Assembly (NCBI RefSeq): GCF_007828045.1
Contig: NZ_VITN01000003.1
Span: forward strand, 124,001 to 188,000
DNA: 64,000 nucleotides
Direction of reading: 5' to 3'
Origin: Nitrospirillum amazonense
Lineage (GTDB): Bacteria > Pseudomonadota > Alphaproteobacteria > Azospirillales > Azospirillaceae
The notes under the pieces were generated by a model that was not told the DNA's origin, did no database searches, and worked only from the letters and a program-made list of their open reading frames with translations. A program made the translations under genes and the position numbers. Below, piece by piece: positions 19,330-27,319 of the stretch. The stretch's first letter is position 1. Every line of letters begins with the position of its first letter.

Positions 19330-20184
19330 ATGAGCACCAGCACCTACACCCTTGGCGACCGCAGCGTGAACCGCATGGGCTATGGCGCCATGCAACTGGC
19401 CGGGCCCGGGGTGTTCGGCCCGCCCAAGGACCGCGACGCGGCGTTGGCCGTGCTGCGTGCCGCCATCGACTCCGGCGTCAACCATATCGACACCAGCGAC
19501 ATTTACGGCCCCCATGTCACCAACCAGCTGATCCGCGAAGCGCTGCACCCCTATGCCGGCCATCTGGTGATCGCCACCAAGGTCGGTGCCGAGCGCGGGG
19601 CCGACGCCTCGTGGAATCCGGCGTTCTCCCGCGAGCAGCTGATCCAGTCCGTGCACGACAACCTGCGCAACCTGGGCCTGGACGTGCTGGAGGTGGTGAA
19701 TTTCCGGGCCATGTTCGACATCGGAAGTCCCGCCGAGGGTTCCATCGAGGCGCCCCTGACGGTGTTGGCCGAGCTGCAGGCCCAGGGCTTGATCCGCCAC
19801 ATCGGGCTCAGCAACGTGACGGCGGCGCAGGTCGCGGAAGGCCGGCGCATCTGTCGCATCGCCTGCGTACAGAACCTTTACAACCTGGTCCACCGCGCCG
19901 ACGACGCGCTGATCGACGATCTGGCCCGCGACGGCACCGCCTACGTGCCCTTCTTCCCCCTGGGCGGCTTCACCCCGCTGCAGTCCTCCGCCTTGTCCGA
20001 CGTGGCGGCCCGTCTGGGCGCCACGCCGATGCAGGTGGCCCTGGCCTGGCTGCTGCGCCGCTCGCCCAACATCCTGCTGATCCCCGGCACCTCTTCCGTC
20101 GCCCACCTGCGGCAGAACCTGGCCGCGACCGAACTGCGGCTGTCGGATGAGGTGATGACCGAGCTGGATGCCATTGCGTCCTGA
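19330..20184 (+). CDS. Aldo/keto reductase
   Basis: This 284-residue TIM-barrel oxidoreductase probably uses NADPH. Catalytic residues of the family are visible as Asp55 (HIDTSDIYG), Tyr59 and Lys84 (IATKVG). The phosphate-binding end shows IPGTSSVAHLRQNLAA near the C-terminus. The ATG at 19330 directly precedes the conserved TLGDRSVNRMGYGAMQL. It lies divergent from a LysR gene that likely regulates it. The substrate is unknown. It converges on the SDR gene with a 4-bp gap. Confidence 0.94.
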   Translation: MSTSTYTLGDRSVNRMGYGAMQLAGPGVFGPPKDRDAALAVLRAAIDSGVNHIDTSDIYGPHVTNQLIREALHPYAGHLVIATKVGAERGADASWNPAFSREQLIQSVHDNLRNLGLDVLEVVNFRAMFDIGSPAEGSIEAPLTVLAELQAQGLIRHIGLSNVTAAQVAEGRRICRIACVQNLYNLVHRADDALIDDLARDGTAYVPFFPLGGFTPLQSSALSDVAARLGATPMQVALAWLLRRSPNILLIPGTSSVAHLRQNLAATELRLSDEVMTELDAIAS

Positions 20185-20188
20185 CGGC

Positions 20189-20971
20189 TCAGGCGGTCGG
20201 CACCGTGCCGCCGTCGATGACGTGTTCCGTGCCGCTGATGGCGGCGGCACGGGATGAGGCCAGGAAGGCGATCAGGTCCGCCACTTCCCGCGGCTTGCTG
20301 GGACGGCCCAGCGGGATGCCGCCCAGGGCCTTCATGATGATGGCCTTGCCGCCCTCGTAATCCGTGCCCGCATCCCGGGCCAGGCGGTCGGCCAGGGCAA
20401 CGGCGGCCTCCGTCTCCACCCAGCCGGGGGAGACGCGGACCACGCGCACGCCCTTGGGCGTCACCTCCTTCGACAGGCTCTTGCTGTAGGTCGACAGGGC
20501 GGCCTTGGCGGCGGCGTAGGCCGTGGTTGATTCCGGTAGGGGCAAGGCGCGTTGGATGGAGGTGACGTGGATGATGACGCCATCGCCTCGCGCGACCATG
20601 CCGGGCAGCAGCGCCCGGTCCAGGCGGACGGCGGCCATGAGGTTCAGGTTCAGTTCCCGCTGCCAGGTGTCGTCGTCCAGGGCGGCGAAGCCGCCGCCCG
20701 GCGCCGTGGACCCGCCCACCACATTGATCAGGATGTCCACGCCGCCCAGCCGGTCGAGCGCCGCCTGGGCCACGGCGGCGCAGCCCTGGGCCGTGGCGAC
20801 GTCGGCGGCCTCGTACAACACGCCCGGCTCGGGCGTCTCGGGCAGGGACCGCGCCGTGGTCATCACCCGGGCGCCGTTTTCCCGCAGGGTGGCGACGACG
20901 GCGGCGCCCACGCCCTTGGTGCCGCCGGTGACCAGCGCCCGCCGGCCGGCCAATCCCAGGTCGAAGCTCAT
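20189..20971 (-). CDS. SDR family oxidoreductase
   Basis: This 260-residue short-chain dehydrogenase has the cofactor motif TGGTKGVG at 15-22 and the catalytic set Ser138, Tyr152 and Lys156 (YAAAK). INVVGG replaces the usual NNAG. The C-terminal [15 protein letters not shown] is typical. Its ATG overlaps the stop of the NTF2-like gene, so the two form an operon that is divergent from an HxlR regulator. The substrate is unknown. Confidence 0.94.
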   Translation of the reverse strand: MSFDLGLAGRRALVTGGTKGVGAAVVATLRENGARVMTTARSLPETPEPGVLYEAADVATAQGCAAVAQAALDRLGGVDILINVVGGSTAPGGGFAALDDDTWQRELNLNLMAAVRLDRALLPGMVARGDGVIIHVTSIQRALPLPESTTAYAAAKAALSTYSKSLSKEVTPKGVRVVRVSPGWVETEAAVALADRLARDAGTDYEGGKAIIMKALGGIPLGRPSKPREVADLIAFLASSRAAAISGTEHVIDGGTVPTA

Positions 20972-21297
20972 GGCGTGATCTCCAGGCTGGCGATCCTGCC
21001 GCCCTCAACCACGAAGGCGTAGCGCAAGGCTATCGGACTGCCGGGGAAATCGCCGGCGACGTGGCTGGTGACGACCACCCGGCCCTCCGCCTCCTCCATC
21101 GCGATGGGCGTGCTGGTGTAGTTGTATTTGGCTGACGCGGCCGTCTTCCACGCGGCGATGGCGGCGGGGCCGTGATGGGTATGGCCCTCGTCCTTCACCA
21201 CCGCCTGGGCGGTGAAGCAGGCCGCCACGGCGTCGGCGCCGGCCTTGTCCGCCGCGAAATAAGCGGCGATGGGGGATGGCAGGGTCAGGGACATCAT
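20968..21297 (-). CDS. NTF2-like / SnoaL-like protein
   Basis: This 109-residue protein has the nuclear transport factor 2 fold: [29 protein letters not shown] at the start, [14 protein letters not shown], and the final strands [18 protein letters not shown]. Such small proteins serve as cyclases, isomerases or binding modules. Two adjacent ATG codons (21297, 21294) can start it. It is followed by the SDR gene with an ATGA overlap and is the first gene of the pair under the HxlR-type operator region. Confidence 0.88.
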   Translation of the reverse strand: MMSLTLPSPIAAYFAADKAGADAVAACFTAQAVVKDEGHTHHGPAAIAAWKTAASAKYNYTSTPIAMEEAEGRVVVTSHVAGDFPGSPIALRYAFVVEGGRIASLEITP

Positions 21298-21371
21298 GTT
21301 CCTTCCTTCGGCTTGGTTGCGCTGGCTTGGTTGCGCTGGAAGGAACGTGTCCATAGACTGAGAAAAGAACA

Positions 21372-21402
21372 AGAACCCACTAAAAAGTAAGGTACCAACC
21401 TT
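21372..21402. promoter_or_regulatory. Candidate HxlR operator in divergent promoter region
   Basis: The 105-bp gap between the NTF2-like gene and the HxlR gene contains an AT-richer stretch with AAGGT-ACCA-ACCTT as an inverted repeat, flanked by further AAGTAA and GGTAAG words. HxlR proteins usually bind such symmetrical sites between divergent genes. The exact site is an inference. Confidence 0.45.
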
Positions 21403-21756
21403 TTGGTAAGTGATCGCCTCAGCAAGGCCGACCATACCCCCGTCACCGCGGCCGAGGGGGTGGAGCAGGCTTTCCGCATGTTGGAGGGACGGTGGAAGCT
21501 GCTGATCCTGTTCCATCTGTTCGGCGGCCAATTGCGGCGCTTCTCGGACCTGGAGCGCGCGCTTCCGGGCATCTCGCAGAAAATGCTGATCCAGCAGCTG
21601 CGCCAGATGGAGGGGGACGGCATCGTGCGCCGCATCGTCCACCACCAGGTGCCGCCCAAGGTGGAATACGGCCTGACGGACTGGGGACAGGCCCTGTGCC
21701 CGGCGCTGGACGCCCTGCTGGCCTGGGCGGAGCAGCGTCCGCCGCTGGCCGATTGA
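21403..21756 (+). CDS. HxlR family helix-turn-helix transcriptional regulator
   Basis: This 117-residue winged helix protein carries the HxlR core: FRMLEGRWKLLILFHLFGGQLRRFSDLERALPGISQKMLIQQLRQMEGDGIVRR, then PPKVEYGLTDWGQAL. Relatives sense electrophiles or redox stress through a cysteine; the only cysteine here (in LCPAL) is C-terminal. The frame starts at TTG 21403, since no in-frame ATG or GTG precedes the domain. It is divergent from the NTF2-like/SDR pair, its probable targets. Confidence 0.92.
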   Translation: MVSDRLSKADHTPVTAAEGVEQAFRMLEGRWKLLILFHLFGGQLRRFSDLERALPGISQKMLIQQLRQMEGDGIVRRIVHHQVPPKVEYGLTDWGQALCPALDALLAWAEQRPPLAD

Positions 21757-21805
21757 TCCCGCCCGACTATAGTCTCTACCCACGGACCACAAAGGGGAGG
21801 GCGTG

Positions 21806-23071
21806 ATGCCCGTCAGGCGTATTCGCAAGCTTGCTCGACTGTTGGGCCTGACCCTGCTGGCGGCATCGCTGCCGGCCTCGGCCCGGGTGCGCATCGGCTA
21901 CACCACCCAGGGCGAATGCGATGGTTTCCCGGCGGTGAACCTGAAGACGGCGCCGGGCCTGTGCGTGGGCCTGGTGGCCAGCCAGCTGGGCTTCCCCCGC
22001 GGCGTGGCGGTGCTGGGCACCGATGTCTATGTCGTCGACCTGGGCGGCGGCTGGCGCCACAACCATGGCCGCCTGCTGCGCCTGAAGGATGGTGGCCGGG
22101 CAGCGCCCGAGGTGTTGCTGAGCGGGCTGGATGAGCCCCACGCGCTGGTGCCGGCCCCGGGCGGGCGCCTGTACATGAGTGTGCTGGGCCGCATCGTCAG
22201 CCTGGACCCCAACGCCGCCGACGTGGCGGCCAGCCTGCGCGACGTGGTCACGGGTCTGCCCAAGGAAGGCTTGCATCCCCTGGCGGCGCTGGCGGTGGCG
22301 CCGGACGGGTCGCTGTTCGTCAACGTGGGCTCCGGCACCGACCATTGCGAAACCCCGGGCGGCAAGAAGGGCGATGGCATGCCGCCCCGGGCCGACGTGC
22401 CCTGCCCCGAAACCGTGGGCGCCACGCCCCGGGGCGTCATCCTGCATGTGACGCCCGGTGCGACACCCGTGAGTGTCGCCGGCGTGCAACCCTATGCCCG
22501 GGGCCTGCGCAACGCCGTGGCGCTGACGGTGCTGACGGGCAACCAGGTGGTGACCGCCACCAACGCCCGCGACAACATCTCCGACGCCGACCCGGCCCTG
22601 GCGGACGAGGATGCGCCGCACGACCTTTACCTGACCCTGAAGCAAGGCGCCGATTACGGTTGGCCCTATTGCTATGACCAGGGTGTGCCCAGCCCGGAAT
22701 ATCGCAGCCATTACCAGGATGCGGACTGCAAGGCCAAGCAGGCGCCCACCCTGCTGCTGCCACCCCATGCCGCCCCCTTGAGCCTGCTGCCCTATGCCGA
22801 CGGTCCGCTGCCCGGCCTGGCCGGCACGCTGCTGATCACCCTGCACGGCTATCGCGACACCGGCCATCGCGTGGTGGCCCTGCCCGTCGATGCCCAGGGC
22901 CGTCCCACCGGCGCGCCCCAGGACGTGATCTCGGGGTGGGACGCCGTCACCGGCGACCATCCCCAGGGCGCGCCCGTATCCCTGGCCCGCCTGCCCGACG
23001 GCAGCGTGCTGGTGACGGAGGATCACAACGGCACCCTCCTGCGCCTGGCGAAAGGAAGCAAGACGCCGTGA
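21806..23071 (+). CDS. PQQ-type sugar/sorbosone dehydrogenase-like beta-propeller protein
   Basis: This 421-residue exported protein has a signal peptide (LLGLTLLAASLPASA) and a six-bladed propeller of the glucose/sorbosone dehydrogenase group. Visible motifs are GFPRGVAVLGTDVYVVDLGGGW, LDEPHALVPAPGGRLYMS, ARGLRNAVALTV, QGADYGWPYCYDQG and SVLVTEDHNGTLLRL. The family oxidises sugars or aldehydes with PQQ in the periplasm; the substrate is unknown. ATG 21806 is preferred over GTG 21803 because GGGGAGG is better spaced for it. Confidence 0.85.
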   Translation: MPVRRIRKLARLLGLTLLAASLPASARVRIGYTTQGECDGFPAVNLKTAPGLCVGLVASQLGFPRGVAVLGTDVYVVDLGGGWRHNHGRLLRLKDGGRAAPEVLLSGLDEPHALVPAPGGRLYMSVLGRIVSLDPNAADVAASLRDVVTGLPKEGLHPLAALAVAPDGSLFVNVGSGTDHCETPGGKKGDGMPPRADVPCPETVGATPRGVILHVTPGATPVSVAGVQPYARGLRNAVALTVLTGNQVVTATNARDNISDADPALADEDAPHDLYLTLKQGADYGWPYCYDQGVPSPEYRSHYQDADCKAKQAPTLLLPPHAAPLSLLPYADGPLPGLAGTLLITLHGYRDTGHRVVALPVDAQGRPTGAPQDVISGWDAVTGDHPQGAPVSLARLPDGSVLVTEDHNGTLLRLAKGSKTP

Positions 23072-23166
23072 TGACCTACACCCGCGACGGCGCCGAACGG
23101 CACCTTGCCGTCGCCAGGTGTTGCAGGTCGACTACGCGGTCGGCGACCTGCCGGGCGGGCTCCGCC
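23071..23166 (+). pseudogene. Possible gene remnant or spacer after the propeller protein
   Basis: An ATG overlaps the previous stop (TGATG) and opens a short frame (MTYTRDGAERHLAVA). After a one-base shift the reading continues as VLQVDYAVGDLPGGLRRLGI and a stop. This could be the frameshifted head and tail of a lost gene. An 8-bp inverted repeat (GCAGGTCG at 23123-23130, CGACCTGC at 23144-23151) also lies here and may be a terminator. The family is not recognised, so this is a weak call. Confidence 0.25.
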
Positions 23167-23176
23167 GGCTTGGGAT

Positions 23177-23569
23177 TTAGACGGTCCAGTCTTCCAGCCG
23201 AAGTCCTGGAATATCCGAGAAGTCCGCCCGGTTGTTGGTCACCAGGATGGAGCCCGTGCTGATGGCATGGGCGGCGATCATGCGGTCGAAGTCTCGGCCT
23301 CTGACCCATCCGCAGACGGCGATGATCTGGCCGTACGCTTCCGCCGCCGCCGCATCGAAGGGCAGTACGGGGATATTAGGCAGAAGGATGTTCAGCCGGG
23401 CCTGCCGTAGGCCGGTATAGGCGGCCTCCTTGTAAAGTCCACGCTGAAGTTCGGCGAGGCTCAACGCCGACAGCAGGACGGCGCCGTTATGCGCAGCCAG
23501 TTTGTTCAGCACTGCCTCCGTCCCGTCCCGGGCGTGGATGGCGATATTGGTATCGATCCGGAAGGCCAC
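23177..23569 (-). CDS. vapC: VapC-type PIN-domain ribonuclease toxin
   Basis: This 130-residue PIN-domain protein has the acidic metal-binding residues of VapC: Asp6 (RIDTN), Glu40 (LAELQRG), Asp95 (DFDRMIAAHA) and Asp116 (TNNRADF). VapC toxins cut tRNA or rRNA. It starts at GTG 23569, three bases after the vapB stop. All catalytic positions are intact. Confidence 0.95.
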   Translation of the reverse strand: MAFRIDTNIAIHARDGTEAVLNKLAAHNGAVLLSALSLAELQRGLYKEAAYTGLRQARLNILLPNIPVLPFDAAAAEAYGQIIAVCGWVRGRDFDRMIAAHAISTGSILVTNNRADFSDIPGLRLEDWTV

Positions 23570-23572
23570 CGC

Positions 23573-23803
23573 CTATTCCCGGTTCGGCATGTCGGGCGCT
23601 TCCCGCGTCTCGACAGCCGGTGGCTTGGGCATGGCCCGTAGCGCCGCGACGGCATCCGCCAGGTTCCGGTGCGCCGGAAAGATGGTGATGACGTCGCCCA
23701 CCCGGGTGATGTGCAAATCGATGCCCAGGTCCGGATAAGCCAATTCCGCTGGAATGCGAACGGCTTGGCTGTTGCCGGATTTGAAGATGCGGGTGGTGGC
23801 CAT
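23573..23803 (-). CDS. vapB: VapB-type antitoxin (AbrB/SpoVT fold)
   Basis: This 76-residue protein begins MATTRIFKSGNSQAVRIPAEL, the swapped-hairpin DNA-binding fold of VapB antitoxins. It is followed by DLHITRVGDVITIFPA and a flexible C-terminal tail that should bind VapC. ATG 23803 is chosen because the AbrB fold starts there; the frame is open upstream to 23866 without conserved sequence. It precedes vapC by three bases. Confidence 0.94.
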   Translation of the reverse strand: MATTRIFKSGNSQAVRIPAELAYPDLGIDLHITRVGDVITIFPAHRNLADAVAALRAMPKPPAVETREAPDMPNRE

Positions 23804-23972
23804 GGGGGCGTTCCTCCAGGCTGAACGGCAGAACCGGGAAACCAAATCTGATCCTCCACCCCACACCTGTCAATCTGCGTATATACATCGCTATGCCGAC
23901 CAGGAAGCCTGGTTCATGCGCCGACGCATCGTATACGGTGCTCCGGACCAAGTTTTGCCAGGACATGATCCC

Positions 23973-24419
23973 ATGGCCGCGTACAGCTATCGCGATGATC
24001 CCTCGGTGCCAGCGTTCCCAGACGACAGGCCCATCATCATTTTCGACGGCCATTGCGTCCTCTGCTCCGGCTTCGCTCAATTCGTGATGCGGCACGACCG
24101 TGCCGGGCGCTTTCGCCTGATGGCGGCGCAGACCCCACTGGGCGCGGCGCTGTACCGACATTACGGTCTGGATCCGGTGGATTATCAGACCAACCTGGTG
24201 CTGGAGGATGGCCTGGTGCGGGTGAAGTCCGACAGTTCCATCCGCGTGTTCGAACTCCTGGGATTTCCCTGGTCATTGATGGCGGCCGGCCGGGTGCTGC
24301 CCCGGCCCCTGCGGGATGCGCTGTATGCGATCATCGCCCGTAACCGCTTGCGCTGGTTCGGCAAACGCGAGGTCTGTTACCTTCCCGCCCCGGAACAGCG
24401 GGATCGGTTCATCCTCTGA
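23973..24419 (+). CDS. Thiol-disulfide oxidoreductase DCC family protein (DUF393)
   Basis: This protein of about 148 residues carries the DCC motif IIFDGHCVLCSGF, with Asp25, Cys28 and Cys31, followed by FVMRHDRAGRFRLMAAQTPLG and later FPWSLMAAGRVLPRPLRDALYAIIARNRLRWFGK. The family is thought to exchange thiols and disulfides, though few members have been tested. ATG 23973 is chosen; ATG 23916 is possible and would add 19 residues. It is followed 30 bp later by an SDR-DoxX fusion, suggesting a shared redox role. Confidence 0.88.
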   Translation: MAAYSYRDDPSVPAFPDDRPIIIFDGHCVLCSGFAQFVMRHDRAGRFRLMAAQTPLGAALYRHYGLDPVDYQTNLVLEDGLVRVKSDSSIRVFELLGFPWSLMAAGRVLPRPLRDALYAIIARNRLRWFGKREVCYLPAPEQRDRFIL

Positions 24420-24449
24420 CGGGGGACGGGACCGTAAGGGGGATGGGGC

Positions 24450-25757
24450 ATGCGCGTCCTGGTCATTGGGGCCTATGGTCTGATCGGCGGTTACGTCGTG
24501 GCGCGGTTGCTGGCCGAGGGGCACGCCGTCACCGGTGTCGGCCGTGATGTCGCGGCGGCGGCGCGATCGCTGCCTCAGGTGCGCTGGGCGCGTGTCGATT
24601 TGGCAAAGGTGACGGTGGAGGACTGGCGTCCCCTGCTGGCGGATGTCCAGGCGGTGGTGAATTGCGCCGGCGCGCTGCAGGACGGCCCGCGCGACGATCT
24701 GGCGGCGGTGCACCGTGACGGGGTCGCCCGCCTGGCGGCGGCATGCGTACAGGCGGGCGTACGGCGCCTGGTCCACATTTCCGCTGCGGGGGTCGCCGCC
24801 GATCGTGGCCTGGGCGCCCAGGGCGACCGCTTCAACGACACCAAGCTGGCGACCGAGACGCTGCTGCGCGCCAGCGGCCTGGACTGGATCATCCTGCGAC
24901 CCGGCCTCGTTCTGGCGCCGGCTGCCTATGGCGGCAGCGCCCTGCTGCGCGGCCTGGCCGCCTTCCCTGTCGTGCTGCCCGTGGTCCATGCCGACGCCCC
25001 CGTGCAGGTGGTGGCCGTGACCGATGTGGCCCGGGCGGTGGCCAAGGCCGTGCTGCCCGACACGCCGCCCCGGCGCGCCATCGATCTGGTGCATGAGGAG
25101 GCCGTGAGCCCGGCTGACCTGGTGCTCACCCTGCGGCGCTGGCTGGGCCTGCCGCCCGTGCCCTTGTGGCGCCTGCCCGCCGGCATCGCCCGGCTGGCGG
25201 CCAAGGGTGCCGACGCCCTGGCCTGGGCGGGGTGGCGCAGCCCCCTGCGCACCGCCACCCTGGACCAGTTGCGCGGTGGCATCGCCGGCGACGGTCAGGC
25301 CATGCAGCGGGAGCTGGGTATCAAACCCCTGCCGCTGGCGGACATGCTGTCGGCCTATCCGGCGGGCGTGCAGGAACGCTGGTTCGCCAAAAGCTATTTC
25401 TTGAAGCCGGCGCTGCTGGCAATGCTGTCGGTCTTTTGGAGTCTGTCCGGCCTTATCGGTTTCCTACGGGTGCCGCAGGCCACCGCCGTGCTGACGGCGG
25501 CGGGCATGGCGCCGGTGCTGGCCACCCTATTCGTGCTGCTGGGCTCGGTCATCGACCTGGCCTTGGGCGTGGGTGTTGTTTTCCGGCGGCGGGCCAAGGC
25601 GGCCTTGCAGGGCATGGTCCTCGTCTCGGGCGCGTACATGGCCGGCGGTACGCTGTGGCGGCCGGACCTGTGGCTGGACCCCATGGGCCCCTTCCTCAAG
25701 ACCCTGCCGGCGGCGATGCTGGCGCTGGCCGCCCTGGCCCTGCTGGACGAACGCTGA
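24450..25757 (+). CDS. NAD(P)-binding SDR protein fused to a DoxX-like membrane domain
   Basis: This 435-residue protein has two parts. Residues 1 to about 290 form an atypical SDR/epimerase domain starting VLVIGAYGLIGGYVVARLL, with VVNCAGALQDGPRDDL and LVHISAAGV. Residues about 310-435 contain four hydrophobic segments (for example LLAMLSVFWSLSGLIGFL and VLATLFVLLGSVIDLALGV) that resemble DoxX-type quinone-linked membrane proteins. The fusion suggests a membrane-tied oxidoreductase. Its stop overlaps the DUF2269 start (TGATG). Confidence 0.88.
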   Translation: MRVLVIGAYGLIGGYVVARLLAEGHAVTGVGRDVAAAARSLPQVRWARVDLAKVTVEDWRPLLADVQAVVNCAGALQDGPRDDLAAVHRDGVARLAAACVQAGVRRLVHISAAGVAADRGLGAQGDRFNDTKLATETLLRASGLDWIILRPGLVLAPAAYGGSALLRGLAAFPVVLPVVHADAPVQVVAVTDVARAVAKAVLPDTPPRRAIDLVHEEAVSPADLVLTLRRWLGLPPVPLWRLPAGIARLAAKGADALAWAGWRSPLRTATLDQLRGGIAGDGQAMQRELGIKPLPLADMLSAYPAGVQERWFAKSYFLKPALLAMLSVFWSLSGLIGFLRVPQATAVLTAAGMAPVLATLFVLLGSVIDLALGVGVVFRRRAKAALQGMVLVSGAYMAGGTLWRPDLWLDPMGPFLKTLPAAMLALAALALLDER

Positions 25758-26227
25758 TGGATCTCTACACCCTGGTGAAGGTGGCCCACATCATCGGCGC
25801 CGCCGTGCTGTTCGGCACCGGCGCCGGCATCGCCTTCTTCATGCTGATGGCCCATCGCACCCGGGACGCGGCCCTGATTGCCCATACCGCCCAGATCGTG
25901 GTGGTGGCCGACACGATCTTCACGGCGTCCGCCGTGGTGGCGCAGCCGCTGACCGGCGGCACCTTGGCCCATCTGGCGGGCTTCCCCGTGTTCAGCGGCT
26001 GGATCGGCCTTAGCCTGATCCTGTACGGCGTCACCGGCGCCTTTTGGCTGCCGGTGGTGTGGATGCAGATCCGCCTGCGCGACCTGGCGCGGGTGGCTAC
26101 GCGCGCGGGCCAGCCCCTGCCGTCCGCCTATTTCCGCCTGTTCTGCCTCTGGTTCGCCTTCGGCTTCCCCGCCTTTTTCGCCATGCTGGGCATCATCTGG
26201 CTGATGGTGACCAAGCCCGTCTTCTGA
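25757..26227 (+). CDS. DUF2269 family integral membrane protein
   Basis: This 156-residue protein has four predicted membrane helices. MDLYTLVKVAHIIGAAVLFGTGAGIAFFMLMAHRT at the start and the later FPVFSGWIGLSLILYGVTGAFWLPVVWMQIRLRDLA match the DUF2269 pattern. The ATG overlaps the SDR-DoxX stop. The family has no known function. Conserved His12 and His34 in or near the helices could bind a metal or heme, which is only a guess. Confidence 0.88.
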   Translation: MDLYTLVKVAHIIGAAVLFGTGAGIAFFMLMAHRTRDAALIAHTAQIVVVADTIFTASAVVAQPLTGGTLAHLAGFPVFSGWIGLSLILYGVTGAFWLPVVWMQIRLRDLARVATRAGQPLPSAYFRLFCLWFAFGFPAFFAMLGIIWLMVTKPVF

Positions 26228-26250
26228 CCCGCGCTCAAAGGACCCCACCC

Positions 26251-26547
26251 ATGATCGCCCAACTGATCCGCCTGGAAGTGGCGCCCGAGCTGCGGGAGCA
26301 GGCGTTGGCCCTGCAGCGGGTCAACGTCGAGCAGACGCGGCTGGAGCCGGGCTGCCGCCGCTTCGACTTCGCGGCGGCCAAGGACGAACCCGGCGTCTAC
26401 TATTTGTGGGAAGTGTTCGAGGACCAGGCGGCCCTGGACGCCCACTACGCCGGTGCCTACTTTCAGGCCTGGCGCACCTGGATGCTGGCCCAGCCCGAAG
26501 GCAAGGTCGTCCGCACCCGCTTTCCCATCGATCCACTGTGGCTGTAA
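26251..26547 (+). CDS. Antibiotic biosynthesis monooxygenase (ABM) domain protein
   Basis: This 98-residue ferredoxin-like alpha/beta protein matches the ABM/YgiN family: MIAQLIRLEVAPELREQALALQ, then NVEQTRLEPGCRRFDFAAAKDEPGVYYLWEVFEDQAALDAH. Members act as quinol or polyketide monooxygenases or as small binding proteins. It follows DUF2269 by 23 bp and may belong to the same redox operon. It converges on the RluA-type gene with a 4-bp gap. Confidence 0.9.
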   Translation: MIAQLIRLEVAPELREQALALQRVNVEQTRLEPGCRRFDFAAAKDEPGVYYLWEVFEDQAALDAHYAGAYFQAWRTWMLAQPEGKVVRTRFPIDPLWL

Positions 26548-26551
26548 GGCG

Positions 26552-27247
26552 TCACTCCCCCGTCCAGCCGCAGCGCTTCAGCGCCGCGCGCAAGTGGGCG
26601 GGCACGGGGGCCTCGGCGCCCACCGGGTCGCGGCTGGGGTAGAGCGGCAGTGTGATGCCGCGGGAATGCAAATGCAGGGGCCCTGCGGGCCCGCCATAGG
26701 CCGGGTCACCCAGCAGGGGGCAGCCCACATGCGCCATATGCACCCGGATCTGGTGGGTGCGGCCGGTGCGGGGATACAGCTCCACCCAGGTGATGGGGCC
26801 GTCCGGCGTCTCCGCCCGGCCGCGCACCCGATAATCGGTGACGCTGGCCTGGCTGTCCGGCGTGCCGTCGGGCACCACCTCCATCTTCCAGCCGTTCTTG
26901 TTGGTGCGCTTGAACAGGCTGGCCTCGATATGGCCCTCCTCCGCCGGCGGTGATCCCGCCACCACCGCCCAATAGGTCTTGGACACGCGGCCTTCCTGGA
27001 ACAGCTTGCCCAGTTTGCGCAAGGCCTTGGGATGCCGGCCCAGGATCAGGCAGCCGCTGGTGTCGCGGTCCAGGCGATGGGCCAGGGTGGGGGCGCGCGG
27101 CAGGCCGAAGCGCAGGGCGTCGAAATGACGTTCCAGGTTGTCGCCGCCCCCGGGGCCGGCGTGCACGGGCAGGCCGGCCGGTTTGTCGATGATCAGCATC
27201 AGCGCGTCGCGGTACAGCACGCGGGCCTGGATGTCTTCTGGCTTCAT
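26552..27247 (-). CDS. RluA family pseudouridine synthase
   Basis: This 231-residue enzyme carries the catalytic motif HRLDRDTSG with its active aspartate, the opening LMLIIDKPAGLPVHAGPGGG, and the later PRTGRTHQIRVHMAHVGCPLLGDPAYGG. The family converts uridine to pseudouridine in rRNA or tRNA; the target cannot be assigned from sequence. There is no N-terminal S4 domain. ATG 27247 is chosen because the domain starts there. It lies downstream of the unrecognised gene on the same strand. Confidence 0.94.
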   Translation of the reverse strand: MKPEDIQARVLYRDALMLIIDKPAGLPVHAGPGGGDNLERHFDALRFGLPRAPTLAHRLDRDTSGCLILGRHPKALRKLGKLFQEGRVSKTYWAVVAGSPPAEEGHIEASLFKRTNKNGWKMEVVPDGTPDSQASVTDYRVRGRAETPDGPITWVELYPRTGRTHQIRVHMAHVGCPLLGDPAYGGPAGPLHLHSRGITLPLYPSRDPVGAEAPVPAHLRAALKRCGWTGE

Positions 27248-27319
27248 GGCGATGGGGTCCTTCTGGGCGCGCGCCGCGCTCGCCCCAGGCCTTACCCCGT
27301 CAGGACCCGCCAATCAAGG

